A DNA stretch of 44,033 bases, taken from Candidatus Nealsoniibacteriota bacterium. Lineage in GTDB: Bacteria; Patescibacteriota; Minisyncoccia; Minisyncoccales; PWPS01. A model generated the notes under the pieces. The model made no database searches and was not told the DNA's origin. It saw only the letters and a list, made by a program, of their open reading frames with translations. A program made the translations under genes and the position numbers. Positions 33,256 through 41,085 of the stretch are shown here, piece by piece. Each line of letters starts with the position of its first letter. The first letter of the stretch is position 1. The DNA is taken from positions 1-44,033 of the forward strand of contig PWHW01000011.1 of assembly GCA_003555075.1 (NCBI GenBank), read 5' to 3'.

Positions 33256-34548
33256 TTATTCTTCGATGGAAAGAAGGCTGAACACTTTTTGATTTTTGAG
33301 TGTGTCGTGTATGTAGGCTCGCATCTTCTCCAAGTTCTCTTCTTTCTCTTCTTCCTTGTTTCTTCCTGTAGTACTGAAATGCCTTTCCATTTCTTCTTCG
33401 ATCTCGTCCGAAGAGACCTCTATACCCTCTTTTTCACTTATTTTATGCAAAAGAAGGGCATAAGCAACATTTTCCTCGGCTTTTTTTCTCCACTCCTTCT
33501 TTAAATTTTCCTCTGTTTTGCCGATCTCTTCAAGGTATGTTTCAAAAGAAGAATTGTTTTGAGCAAGTTGATTCTTTACGCTGTTTAGCATATTCTCAAG
33601 CTCTTTTTCCACCAACACCTCGGGAACTTCAAAGCTAACTTCTTTTTTTATGTTCTCAAGCACCTTCACTTTCAATTTTTCCTTTTCCTTTGCCTCTTTG
33701 TCCTTTTTCATCCCTTCTTTTATCTTATTCTTTAACTCTTCCAGAGTTTCAATTTCGGGAAACGATTTTGCAAGATCATCATTTATTTCCGGCAATTCTT
33801 TTTCCATTACACTTACCATTTCTACGTCAAAAGTCACTTTTTTTCCTGAAAACTCCCCTTTGTCATCGCTTTTCGGGATATCAATGGGAAAAGTCTTCAT
33901 CTCTCCTGCTTTCATTCCTTCCAAATTATCCTCGAAATTACCCAAAACGCTCATCTCTCCCCCTCCAAGGGTGATCTGGAAATTCTTTTCCTCGATCTTT
34001 TCTTCTTTATCATCAAAAGCTCCGGTAAAGTTTATGATCACCGAATCTCCTTTTTTTGCCTCTCTTTCCACTTTCTGTATTTTAGCCTTGTTTTCCCTGA
34101 TCTTTTCTATCATATCATTGATCTCCTTCTCGGTAACCTCAACATTCTCTTTTTCGTTTTTCACGGTATCATTTGCTATTTTTTTGTAATCCGGAAGATC
34201 TATTTCCGGCATCACATACACGGTAGCTTTGTAAACCACTTCGTTTCCGGGGGCACATTTCACAATGTTGACCTGAGGACTTGATAGAGCAAAAAGATCA
34301 TTTTCTTCTATGATCTTTGGGTATGTTTCTTGAATAGCCTCCCTGGCAGCTTCCTCATAGAGTTTTTCCGAGCCTACAGAGTTCTCTACTACGCTCAATG
34401 GAGCATTTCCGGGGCGAAAGCCTTTGATGTTCATCTCATCGCCAAGTTTCTTAGCTGCTTTTTCTTTGTATTGCTCCATCTCTTCGGGAGGAATAGTTAC
34501 CTCTATTTCTCTTTTTGTATCCGTTTTTCTCTCAATGTTTATATCCAT
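33256..34548 (-). CDS. tig: Trigger factor
   Basis: 430 aa ribosome-bound chaperone and peptidyl-prolyl isomerase. The N-terminal ribosome-binding domain has 'NIKGFRPGNAPLSVVE' (GFRxGxxP signature) near residues 40-55. The FKBP-type domain (about 160-250) carries 'GDSVIINFTGAFDD' and 'GGGEMSVLGNFEDNLEGM'. The helical C-terminal arms run to the end, very Lys/Glu-rich. A TATAAA box ends 7 nt before the ATG, suggesting a very short leader, but its -35 is poor. Separated from aspS by 102 nt, which holds an imperfect TTCTTGC/GCAAGAA hairpin. Confidence 0.95.
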   Translation of the reverse strand: MDINIERKTDTKREIEVTIPPEEMEQYKEKAAKKLGDEMNIKGFRPGNAPLSVVENSVGSEKLYEEAAREAIQETYPKIIEENDLFALSSPQVNIVKCAPGNEVVYKATVYVMPEIDLPDYKKIANDTVKNEKENVEVTEKEINDMIEKIRENKAKIQKVEREAKKGDSVIINFTGAFDDKEEKIEEKNFQITLGGGEMSVLGNFEDNLEGMKAGEMKTFPIDIPKSDDKGEFSGKKVTFDVEMVSVMEKELPEINDDLAKSFPEIETLEELKNKIKEGMKKDKEAKEKEKLKVKVLENIKKEVSFEVPEVLVEKELENMLNSVKNQLAQNNSSFETYLEEIGKTEENLKKEWRKKAEENVAYALLLHKISEKEGIEVSSDEIEEEMERHFSTTGRNKEEEKEENLEKMRAYIHDTLKNQKVFSLLSIEE

Positions 34549-34636
34549 GTGAATCTTTATAGATTAATGATTTGTAACGAAGTTAATAAGACTGATTATG
34601 ATTTTACCATATTGAAATTAGAAATTAAACCACATA

Positions 34637-34661
34637 AAAGGGGGTTCGTAGAACCCCCTTT
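34637..34661. terminator. Strong bidirectional terminator
   Basis: AAAGGGGGTTC (34637-34647), GTA loop, GAACCCCCTTT (34651-34661): a perfect 11-bp GC-rich stem. Read on the minus strand it is followed by a T-run and ends the thpR-murC-acidic protein unit 23 nt after its last stop. It also insulates tig from that unit. Confidence 0.92.
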
Positions 34662-34683
34662 CTATGGCACATAGACTTGCTGT

Positions 34684-34929
34684 TTAATAGTCTTCTTCCT
34701 CCTCCCCTTCTTCTGCTTCTTCTGTTTCTCCTTCTTCACTCATCTCTCCTGCTTCTTGGTGTTCTTTCTTTGCATCTTCTTCCGTATCTTCCTCTTCTTG
34801 TGCAACTTCTTTTCTCGGCTCCTCTTCTCGCGTCATACTTTCATCTTCCTCATTTTTCTTTGATGTATACCATATTATTACTACTACCAAGACCAGAATA
34901 ATTACAACTACGATCCAATTTTCAAACAT
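34684..34929 (-). CDS. Small membrane protein with long acidic tail, unknown
   Basis: 81 aa. One N-terminal membrane helix (about 4-22, almost all Val/Ile/Leu), a short Lys-containing stop-transfer, then about 55 residues that are mostly Glu and Asp with few hydrophobics, ending 'EGEEEEDY'. The tail should be disordered and strongly negative, probably on the cytoplasmic side (N-out) but topology is uncertain. No family recognised. Last gene before a strong terminator, 27 nt after murC. Confidence 0.6.
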   Translation of the reverse strand: MFENWIVVVIILVLVVVIIWYTSKKNEEDESMTREEEPRKEVAQEEEDTEEDAKKEHQEAGEMSEEGETEEAEEGEEEEDY

Positions 34930-34956
34930 AATACTCTAAAATTAATTTTTATGGAT

Positions 34957-36261
34957 TCAAGACCTTTTTATATAACCTCTTAAGTTATATACATCGCCTG
35001 CGCCCATTATAACCACTATCTCCTCTTCTTGCAAGTCTTTTTTAAGAGTGATTGCTGTATTTTCCAAGTCTCCCGAGTAAAGCCCTTTTTTTGTTTCTTT
35101 ACAAAGTTTTCGTGAATCAACTTTCTTTTTGATCTCTTCGGACTCTCTTCCTTTTACAGTGTAGATGTCCGAAACAAGAAATCTGTCAACTTCAGCACTA
35201 TCTATTGCTTCCTTGAATTCATTAAATAATCTGTAAGTTCTTTCGTATTGGTGTGGTTGAAAAACAGCAGTGATTCTTTTTTTCGGATATTTCTCCCTTG
35301 CAGCTTGAAGGGTGCTCTTTATTTCCGTGGGATGGTGGGCGTAATCGTTTACGATCGTTACTCTTTTTCCGTTCTCAAGAACGATCTCTTCCTCTTCGAA
35401 TCTTCTCCACGTACCTTCGAATTCCGAAAGGGCTTCAAGAATAGTGCTTCTGCCCATTCCCATTCTACTTGCAAGATGAAATGCGGCAAGTGCATTTGAA
35501 AGGTTGTGCTTTCCGGGAACATTCAATTTTATTCCTTTGCTTTCCTTATCATTCAAAGAATATCCGATCACTTCACCGGAAAAGGTGTTCATCACCGATC
35601 TTGCACCTTTATCGTCCATATTCAGAACAAGAAACCCCTCTTCTTGTAAATTGTTGCTCAAATAACTCTTAAAAGTGTTTATTATGTCATCTAGATCATT
35701 ATAAAAATCGAGGTGATCTTCTTCTATATTGGTCACAATAGCTGCTCGAGGATAATAGTTTAAGAGAGCCGCTTTCCATTCATCCGCTTCAATAAGAAGA
35801 TATTTTGACTCTCCTTTTTTAAAGTTGGTTCCTCCGAACTCCTTCAATTTTGTTCCTATTATTACCGTAGGGTCAAATCCCCCTTTTTCAAGCACCAAAG
35901 CAAGCATTGCGGTTGTAGTACTTTTTCCGTGAGTTCCCGAGACGGTTATTGTATGGTATTCCTTGGTAATATCGCCGAGCGCTTGAGGGTAACTCTTTAT
36001 CGTTATACCTCTTCTTCGAGCTTCCTTTATTTCGGGATTATTTTCGGATACAGCCGTACTGTATATGAGCAGATCGGTATCTTTCGGCACATGATCCGTG
36101 TCATGACCTTCAAGCACCTTTATTCCCAAGCTTTCAAGTTCCGAAAAAGAAGATGCATCGGAACCGGAAACAGAGCAACCTTTTGACAGAAAATATCGAG
36201 CCAAAGAGGACACTCCTATCCCCCCGATACCCACAAAATGTATTTTGTAATCATTTTTCAT
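34957..36261 (-). CDS. murC: UDP-N-acetylmuramate-L-alanine ligase
   Basis: 434 aa, slightly short of the usual ~460. Attaches L-Ala to UDP-MurNAc, the first stem-peptide step. N-terminal Rossmann domain 'IHFVGIGGIGVSSLARYF', ATP loop 'VSGTHGKSTTTAMLAL', central 'IEADEWKAALLNYYP' and 'NIEEDHLDFY', and the C-terminal 'DYAHHPTEIKSTLQAAR' with 'VFQPHQYERTYRLF', all MurC hallmarks. The start overlaps the thpR stop by 4 nt. Separate from the murD-murG run, but in the same direction. Confidence 0.96.
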   Translation of the reverse strand: MKNDYKIHFVGIGGIGVSSLARYFLSKGCSVSGSDASSFSELESLGIKVLEGHDTDHVPKDTDLLIYSTAVSENNPEIKEARRRGITIKSYPQALGDITKEYHTITVSGTHGKSTTTAMLALVLEKGGFDPTVIIGTKLKEFGGTNFKKGESKYLLIEADEWKAALLNYYPRAAIVTNIEEDHLDFYNDLDDIINTFKSYLSNNLQEEGFLVLNMDDKGARSVMNTFSGEVIGYSLNDKESKGIKLNVPGKHNLSNALAAFHLASRMGMGRSTILEALSEFEGTWRRFEEEEIVLENGKRVTIVNDYAHHPTEIKSTLQAAREKYPKKRITAVFQPHQYERTYRLFNEFKEAIDSAEVDRFLVSDIYTVKGRESEEIKKKVDSRKLCKETKKGLYSGDLENTAITLKKDLQEEEIVVIMGAGDVYNLRGYIKRS

Positions 36262-36836
36262 AGTTGATACATGGATCCCTTTTGCAATACAAATTCTCTT
36301 AAATTTTCATAAACGGGACCATTTTTTGTTAATTTACTCTCCATGAGATTAAATGAATTGATTTTGAAACTCATTTCAAGCTCTTGACCAATCTCGGGAA
36401 TCTCTGAGAGCGGCATACTGCGAAATTCCCAAGACCTTATCCTTCCCAAGGTGATATGAGGAATGAAATCCTTTCCATTTTTGCTCTGCTGATGAGGTGC
36501 AACCTTATCCTCAAGCTCCCCATACAAGAATGACAACTCCTTGCTCTCCCCTTTTGCCCAGATCATTTTAGCCCTTTTTTTATCCGGGGGTATATAAGTG
36601 ATCTCTTTGAGCAAGACGGAAAAAGGGTTTATTCTTATCTTTTCTGCTTCGGAAATTATTTCGTTAACTCTATCTTCCCTTACTTTCCCAAGAAATAACA
36701 ACGTTATGTGCATATTCTCTTCCTCTACCCACTTTACTCCTTTTTTCAGCTCATTCTTAAGATCCTCTTTTATAACGGATAATTCCCTTTTTATCTCTTC
36801 GGGAAGGCTTACAGCGAAAAATATCCTTTTGAACAT
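36258..36836 (-). CDS. thpR: RNA 2',3'-cyclic phosphodiesterase (2H family)
   Basis: 192 aa from ATG 36836. The reading frame is open to ATG 36902, but a promoter lies over that upstream part and the family start 'KRIFFAVSLPEEIKREL' fits the inner Met. 2H phosphoesterases open 2',3'-cyclic phosphates at RNA ends. Both catalytic HxT motifs are visible: 'HITLLFLG' and 'PHITLGRI'. First gene of a unit with murC (4-nt overlap). Cellular role in bacteria is poorly defined. Confidence 0.9.
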   Translation of the reverse strand: MFKRIFFAVSLPEEIKRELSVIKEDLKNELKKGVKWVEEENMHITLLFLGKVREDRVNEIISEAEKIRINPFSVLLKEITYIPPDKKRAKMIWAKGESKELSFLYGELEDKVAPHQQSKNGKDFIPHITLGRIRSWEFRSMPLSEIPEIGQELEMSFKINSFNLMESKLTKNGPVYENLREFVLQKGSMYQL

Positions 36837-36869
36837 AAAGTATTCTTGTAAATATTTTGCTATGCGGGT

Positions 36870-36898
36870 ATTATGCCAAAGAAAAGAATAAAACTCAA
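36870..36898 (-). promoter_or_regulatory. thpR-murC promoter
   Basis: On the minus strand: TTGAGT (36898-36893), 17-nt spacer, CATAAT (36875-36870). +1 is about 36863, 27 nt before ATG 36836. It lies after the upstream in-frame ATG (36902), so that ATG would not be in the transcript. Confidence 0.6.
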
Positions 36899-36942
36899 TC
36901 ATGATTTAGGTCATCTCTTCTTTTATGCTATGATTAAAAGAC

Positions 36943-37230
36943 ATGAGAATATCTATTAAGGGTTTTGAGAAAAATATTTACAATTTACTAAGAAGCGCGG
37001 GTTACCATCCCGACAGGGGTGATCGCGGAGAGCAAATATCTTTCTGTAAGCCGATTCGTGGTGGTCGTTATCCTCGATACCATATATATTATGACAAGCA
37101 CAAAGAGGAGCTTCGCCTTCATCTTGACCAAAAACCCTCAAAATACAAAAATGCTCCGGATCATGCCGGGGAATATAACGGGCCGTTAGTAGAAGAAGAG
37201 GCGGAAAGGATAAAAAATATTTTATCGTAA
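36943..37230 (+). CDS. Small conserved-looking cytosolic protein, unknown
   Basis: 95 aa, no membrane helix or signal. Rich in charged and aromatic residues with an alternating beta-like core: 'YHIYYDKHKEELRLHLDQK', then 'DHAGEYNGPLVEEEAERI'. I have an impression of similar small proteins in Parcubacterial genomes but know no function. TATGAT ends 8 nt before the ATG, suggesting a leader of only about 2 nt. The next gene starts 4 nt after its stop, so the two are probably cotranslated. Confidence 0.7.
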   Translation: MRISIKGFEKNIYNLLRSAGYHPDRGDRGEQISFCKPIRGGRYPRYHIYYDKHKEELRLHLDQKPSKYKNAPDHAGEYNGPLVEEEAERIKNILS

Positions 37231-37234
37231 AAAA

Positions 37235-37960
37235 ATGAAAGAGGTCTTGCTGGAAAACATTGAATCCTTCTTAAGAAAAATAAAGCAAGAGGGATTTTCA
37301 GAATCAACAGTAAAGAAAAAGAGATCAAGCTTGTCTCTTTTTGAGGATTGGCTCTTGAGAGAAGGGAGAGCCGATGCAAAAGCACGAGAAGTAAAGGAAA
37401 AGGATCTTGAGAAGCTGGAAAAGGATCTTAACAAGAAAGGACTTTCCGAAAAAGCAATAAAAAGACATCTTAATGTTATTTGTGAATTCCTGGAGTATTC
37501 CGGTAATAAAGATCTTCCCGTTTCAAGGAGAAACAAGGGGGAGGTTGAAAGCGATATTCAAAAGATAGTGAACCACTATTTCAAGACCAAGGGTCTCTCA
37601 ATTGAGGATATAAAGAAAAATGCTCAAAAAAGAAGAATAATCTATTCAAGATACACAAAGCCTGCCAAAGACCTACTCTGTCTTGCAGGTTCCGTAGAGG
37701 AAGCAAAAAAGGCAATAGATAAAGTCTCTTCATGGGCAAGATCAAGAGGGCTTGATTACGCCATAGAAACAGTGTTTAAGAAATGGCCTGAAATTGATAA
37801 ATTGAAGCCCAAGGAAAAGAAAATAAAACCCTATTTCCGAGATAATCCCATGGTATGGTCCAAGACAAAAAGGAAGTGGTTCGTAATAAGCAAGGACGGA
37901 GAGTGGCTTGAGTTTGCAGGAAAAAAAGAGGAAATAGAATGGAAAGAGGAAGAGGATTAA
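37235..37960 (+). CDS. Orphan integrase SAM-like (core-binding) domain protein, unknown
   Basis: 241 aa. Residues ~1-90 look like the N-terminal core-binding domain of tyrosine recombinases ('ESFLRKIKQEGFSESTVKKK', 'LSEKAIKRHLNVICEFLEYS'). No catalytic domain follows: there is no HxLRH or GH...Y. A Lys/Arg-rich helical middle (~100-195) includes 'SRYTKPAKDLLCLAG' and 'SWARSRGLDYAIETVFKKW'. A short C-terminal unit (~205-236) has 'KRKWFVISKDGEWLEFAG'. Suggests a DNA-binding protein without recombinase activity. Tightly linked (4 nt) to the preceding unknown gene; fmt follows after 21 nt. Confidence 0.75.
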   Translation: MKEVLLENIESFLRKIKQEGFSESTVKKKRSSLSLFEDWLLREGRADAKAREVKEKDLEKLEKDLNKKGLSEKAIKRHLNVICEFLEYSGNKDLPVSRRNKGEVESDIQKIVNHYFKTKGLSIEDIKKNAQKRRIIYSRYTKPAKDLLCLAGSVEEAKKAIDKVSSWARSRGLDYAIETVFKKWPEIDKLKPKEKKIKPYFRDNPMVWSKTKRKWFVISKDGEWLEFAGKKEEIEWKEEED

Positions 37961-37981
37961 TATTATTTAAATTATTTTTTC

Positions 37982-38914
37982 ATGAAATTAGCATTTGCTA
38001 GCAATTCTTCATTTGGTACGATCATTTTTGAGAAACTTTTAAAGGAAAGAGCTCATATCTCATTTTTGATAACTTCTCCGAATAAAAGGATCGGGAGGGG
38101 GAAAAGAAGAAAGCCGCTTCCTATAAAAGAGATAGCGGAAAAAAACAAAATTCCCGTGAAAGAAGCGGGGAATAAAGATGAATTTCATAAAGTGATCGAG
38201 AGTGATAAACCTGATTTAGTGGTAATGGCCGGCTTTGGCCTAATAATAACGACGAAAACACTAGAGATGTCGCAATTCATAAACGTCCATCCCTCTCTCC
38301 TCCCCAAATATAGAGGACCCACCCCTATCCAATCAGCGATAATGGAAGGTGAGAAAATGAACGGGGTCACAATAATAGAGGTCACCGAAGGTATCGACGA
38401 AGGTCCCATATTGAAGCAAGAAGAAGTATGTCTCCCCGAAAAAATAACTTATCCGGAAGCTGAAAAAGTTCTTGCAAAAAAGGGCGGAGAGCTTCTTTTA
38501 AAGCTCTTGTCCTACTTTGAGAAGAATGGAAAAGATTTTAAGAGGCTACCTCAAAACGAAAAATTTGCTACCTACACTCGGATGCTTGAGAAAAAAGATG
38601 GAAGAATAAACTGGAAAGAATCTGCAGGGATCATAGAGAAAAAGGTCAGAGCTTTAAATCCTTGGCCGGGAACCCATACCACGTTAAACGGTAAGACGAT
38701 CAAAATACTTGACGTTGAAACGCAAGAGCAAACATCGGACGGCCCCTTTGGAGAACCGGGGAAAATATATCTCGGCACGAACGATACTTTAGCGGTACAA
38801 ACGGGAAAGGATTTTCTTATTATTAAAAAGTTGCAAATAGAAGGAAAAAAACCCTCCACTTCAAAGGATTTTCTTCAAGGTAATATGGATTTTATCGGAA
38901 AGAGTTTTTCCTAA
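37982..38914 (+). CDS. fmt: Methionyl-tRNA formyltransferase
   Basis: 310 aa. Formylates Met on initiator tRNA using 10-formyl-THF. The N-terminal formyltransferase fold has 'LVVMAGFGLIIT', the signature 'NVHPSLLPKYRGPTPIQSA' with catalytic Asn/His, and 'IIEVTEGIDEGPIL' with catalytic Asp. The C-terminal OB domain has 'KVRALNPWPGTHTTLNGK'. Length is normal. Its stop overlaps the end of convergent galU by 4 bp, so neither gene has its own terminator here. Confidence 0.96.
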   Translation: MKLAFASNSSFGTIIFEKLLKERAHISFLITSPNKRIGRGKRRKPLPIKEIAEKNKIPVKEAGNKDEFHKVIESDKPDLVVMAGFGLIITTKTLEMSQFINVHPSLLPKYRGPTPIQSAIMEGEKMNGVTIIEVTEGIDEGPILKQEEVCLPEKITYPEAEKVLAKKGGELLLKLLSYFEKNGKDFKRLPQNEKFATYTRMLEKKDGRINWKESAGIIEKKVRALNPWPGTHTTLNGKTIKILDVETQEQTSDGPFGEPGKIYLGTNDTLAVQTGKDFLIIKKLQIEGKKPSTSKDFLQGNMDFIGKSFS

Positions 38915-39804
38915 TTTGATTTCGGATCTTGCTTTAGAAGTTCTCTTAAGTAACTCTCAAACTTCTCTCCTATATCTTCTCGAGAAAGGGCATATTTGAC
39001 GGAAGCCTTTAAGTAATTCAAGGGATCACCGGTAGTATCCCACTCTCCCTCTATGGGCTGAGCAACTATTTCCTCTCCTCTTCTTGCCAGTCTATTGACG
39101 ATATCGGCCACCCATAATTCATTATCTTTTCCAAGAGGGGTTTTTTCGGCCTCCTCTACTACTTTTCGAGTTAGAACGAATCTTCCAAAAACAGCATTAT
39201 TGGAAGGCGCTTTATTTGAAGGCAACTTCTCCAAGCAAGCTTCTATCTTATAGTCCTTGGATTTCTTTTTGTATTTCACTGTGCCGTATTTTTCGACTTC
39301 TTCCCAAGGGACTTTTTGCACTCCGAGAACCGCCGCAGGCTCATATTTTCTGTAAGCATCAACCAATTGTTTTGTTACGGGAGTTTTGGAGGTTGTAAGA
39401 TCGTCTCCGAACATATAAACAAAAGCCTCACCCTCCCTTATTAAGGGAGCAACACATTTTAAAGGAGTTGCATTTCCATAAGGATGATCACTGTGCTGCC
39501 TTACATAAATGAAATTGGCCATTTTTGGTATCTCTTTTATTTTTTTGAGCCTTTCCTTTTTCCCGTTCTTCTCCAAATTGTTTTCAAGCTCAGGGTGCGA
39601 GTCAAAATAATCCTCAAGCGTTGATTGTCCGCATCGAGTAACGAATATTATCTCTTCTATTCCCGACCTGACAGCCTCCTCTACCAAGTAATGAACTATT
39701 GGTTTATCGATAATGGGCAACATTTCTTTTGGTTGATTCTTGGTTGCTGGCAAAAATCTTGTTCCGTAACCAGCAACAGCAATGACGGCCTTTGTTATTT
39801 GCAT
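38911..39804 (-). CDS. galU: UTP-glucose-1-phosphate uridylyltransferase
   Basis: 297 aa. Makes UDP-glucose for glycan or envelope polymers. Nucleotidyltransferase loop 'AVAGYGTRFLPATKNQPKEM' at residues 10-29, then 'PIIDKPIVHYLVEEA', 'QHSDHPYGNATPL', 'VYMFGDDLT' and 'EGEWDTTGDPLNYLKA'. Length and motifs are those of bacterial GalU. Transcribed toward fmt; 43 nt of AT-rich sequence containing a 15-bp palindrome separate it from the yfiH-like gene upstream. Confidence 0.95.
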   Translation of the reverse strand: MQITKAVIAVAGYGTRFLPATKNQPKEMLPIIDKPIVHYLVEEAVRSGIEEIIFVTRCGQSTLEDYFDSHPELENNLEKNGKKERLKKIKEIPKMANFIYVRQHSDHPYGNATPLKCVAPLIREGEAFVYMFGDDLTTSKTPVTKQLVDAYRKYEPAAVLGVQKVPWEEVEKYGTVKYKKKSKDYKIEACLEKLPSNKAPSNNAVFGRFVLTRKVVEEAEKTPLGKDNELWVADIVNRLARRGEEIVAQPIEGEWDTTGDPLNYLKASVKYALSREDIGEKFESYLRELLKQDPKSN

Positions 39805-39820
39805 GATTGATTAAGCTTTA

Positions 39821-39835
39821 TTGATTAATAATCAA
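39821..39835. repeat. 15-bp palindrome upstream of galU
   Basis: TTGATTA, one central base, TAATCAA (39821-39835), 17 bp upstream of the galU start; a related TTGATTAA lies at about 39808. Could be a repressor site in the galU promoter or a weak AT-rich hairpin ending the upstream minus-strand unit. Confidence 0.4.
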
Positions 39836-39847
39836 GTAATTATATAT

Positions 39848-40489
39848 TCACAATCTTATTAAAGCAAGCATGTTGATTATTTCCCCTTCCCTTCTAAGGG
39901 AGAAGTAATCTTTGTTGCAAAAAGTGCATATGGAAGATACCTTGATATTTCTCACTCCCCTATCTTCCATTTTTTTTCTGGCCAACCCCTTGAGATCGAA
40001 AAAGGTTTTAACCCCTCTTTTTTGCACAAAATCTTCCTCTTCTCCTCTTTTATTGTAATTCTTGAAATATGAAAGCAGGTCCTCTCTTACCTCAAAATGG
40101 CAAGCACCTATGCCGGGGCCTATTTCAAAATAGGCCTCTTTTGGATCTCTACCTAAGCGCTCTATCTTTCTGAATGACTCCTCTATTATTCCCTTTGCAA
40201 GGCCTTTCCATCCGACATGCAGTATTCCGCAAATACCATCTAAGTGAAAAGAAATAGGCAAACAATCAGACACGAATACTCCCGGAACCAAGTCTTTTGA
40301 TAAGGACATGATACCATCACATTCATTCAGAGAGCTTACTTCTTCTCTTTTTCTTATTACTGCTATTTCCTTTCCGTGAACCTGTTTTCCGGTAACAAGT
40401 TCATCTCTGTTAATACCTTTTCTGTTAAGAAAGCGAGTAATGTTTCTCTCGCTTGACATCGGTCCGTCCTTTTTTTGGGATATGATCAT
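39848..40489 (-). CDS. YfiH/laccase-domain protein (purine nucleoside phosphorylase / polyphenol oxidase family)
   Basis: 213 aa. Members of this cytosolic family have been shown to act on purine nucleosides, and a wall-editing role has been reported for E. coli YfiH. Seen here are 'GKQVHGKEIAVI', 'VPGVFVSDCLPISFH' (Cys ligand), 'GILHVGWKGLAKGI' (His ligand) and 'EIGPGIGACHFEVRED' (second Cys/His). Together these form the family metal site. Slightly shorter than the usual ~240-250 aa at the N-terminus. The start overlaps the SpoIIM-like stop by 4 nt. Confidence 0.9.
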   Translation of the reverse strand: MIISQKKDGPMSSERNITRFLNRKGINRDELVTGKQVHGKEIAVIRKREEVSSLNECDGIMSLSKDLVPGVFVSDCLPISFHLDGICGILHVGWKGLAKGIIEESFRKIERLGRDPKEAYFEIGPGIGACHFEVREDLLSYFKNYNKRGEEEDFVQKRGVKTFFDLKGLARKKMEDRGVRNIKVSSICTFCNKDYFSLRREGEIINMLALIRL

Positions 40490-41085
40490 AAATAGAATAT
40501 CAGGAATGTTTCTATGATAGCAGCTACAAATAAAAGAGGAATTATAATATAGATAAAGACCCTCAAAGAACTAAAAAGCGCTTTTTTTATGACAGAAGAT
40601 GAAAGAAGCGCTCCAAGCTCTTTCTTTGAGGCTTTGTTTTTTATTTCTTTCAGTGAAAGAACTCCCAGATAGATACCAAGCGATGATCCCAAGAGCAGCG
40701 CAGTGATCTCAAATATTCCATGATAAAAGAACAGATGAAATATTCCTTCGGCCCCGAGTTCTGGATAATGAAGACCAATCACATACCCTAACACCCATCC
40801 GTTTACGACAAGAAAGAAAAGGGTGGGTATCGCAACAAGAACACCGAGAAGGATAAAGAGAAATATCTTCAGAGAATTATTCAAGAAAATGAATAAACCC
40901 ATTGTTAACGGTTGAAGTTCTAATATGGGAGCAAAAGCATCAGTCAGTTCTTCGAATGCCTCTTTCGCTAGATCGGGATATATCTCCACGAATAAAATGC
41001 CACATGCAAGAGAAAGAAAAAAAATTACAAAAGAAAGAAGAAAGTAATCTTTTATGTTTTTTAGTGTATGCTCAAGTCCCTTCAT
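40486..41085 (-). CDS. SpoIIM (DUF95)-family membrane protein
   Basis: 199 aa with about five membrane helices. The DUF95/SpoIIM pattern is visible: 'FIFLNNSLKIFLFILLGVLVAIP', 'VVNGWVLGYVIGL' and 'FFYHGIFEITALLLGSSLGIYLG'. In sporulators SpoIIM acts with SpoIIP/SpoIID in septal wall hydrolysis during engulfment. Non-sporulating bacteria carry the family widely with unknown function. It overlaps neighbours by 4 nt on both sides, so it is locked into the mscS-kef-spoIIM-yfiH unit. Confidence 0.87.
   Translation of the reverse strand: MKGLEHTLKNIKDYFLLSFVIFFLSLACGILFVEIYPDLAKEAFEELTDAFAPILELQPLTMGLFIFLNNSLKIFLFILLGVLVAIPTLFFLVVNGWVLGYVIGLHYPELGAEGIFHLFFYHGIFEITALLLGSSLGIYLGVLSLKEIKNKASKKELGALLSSSVIKKALFSSLRVFIYIIIPLLFVAAIIETFLIFYL

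Noticed and set aside
33019-33504. 161-aa plus-strand open frame across aspS/tig
   Set aside because: Shadow of two well-supported minus-strand genes; Phe/Ser/Leu-rich composition typical of antisense frames.
33650-34189. 179-aa plus-strand open frame inside tig
   Set aside because: Antisense of the Lys/Glu-rich trigger factor, giving a Ser/Phe-rich sequence with no domain pattern.
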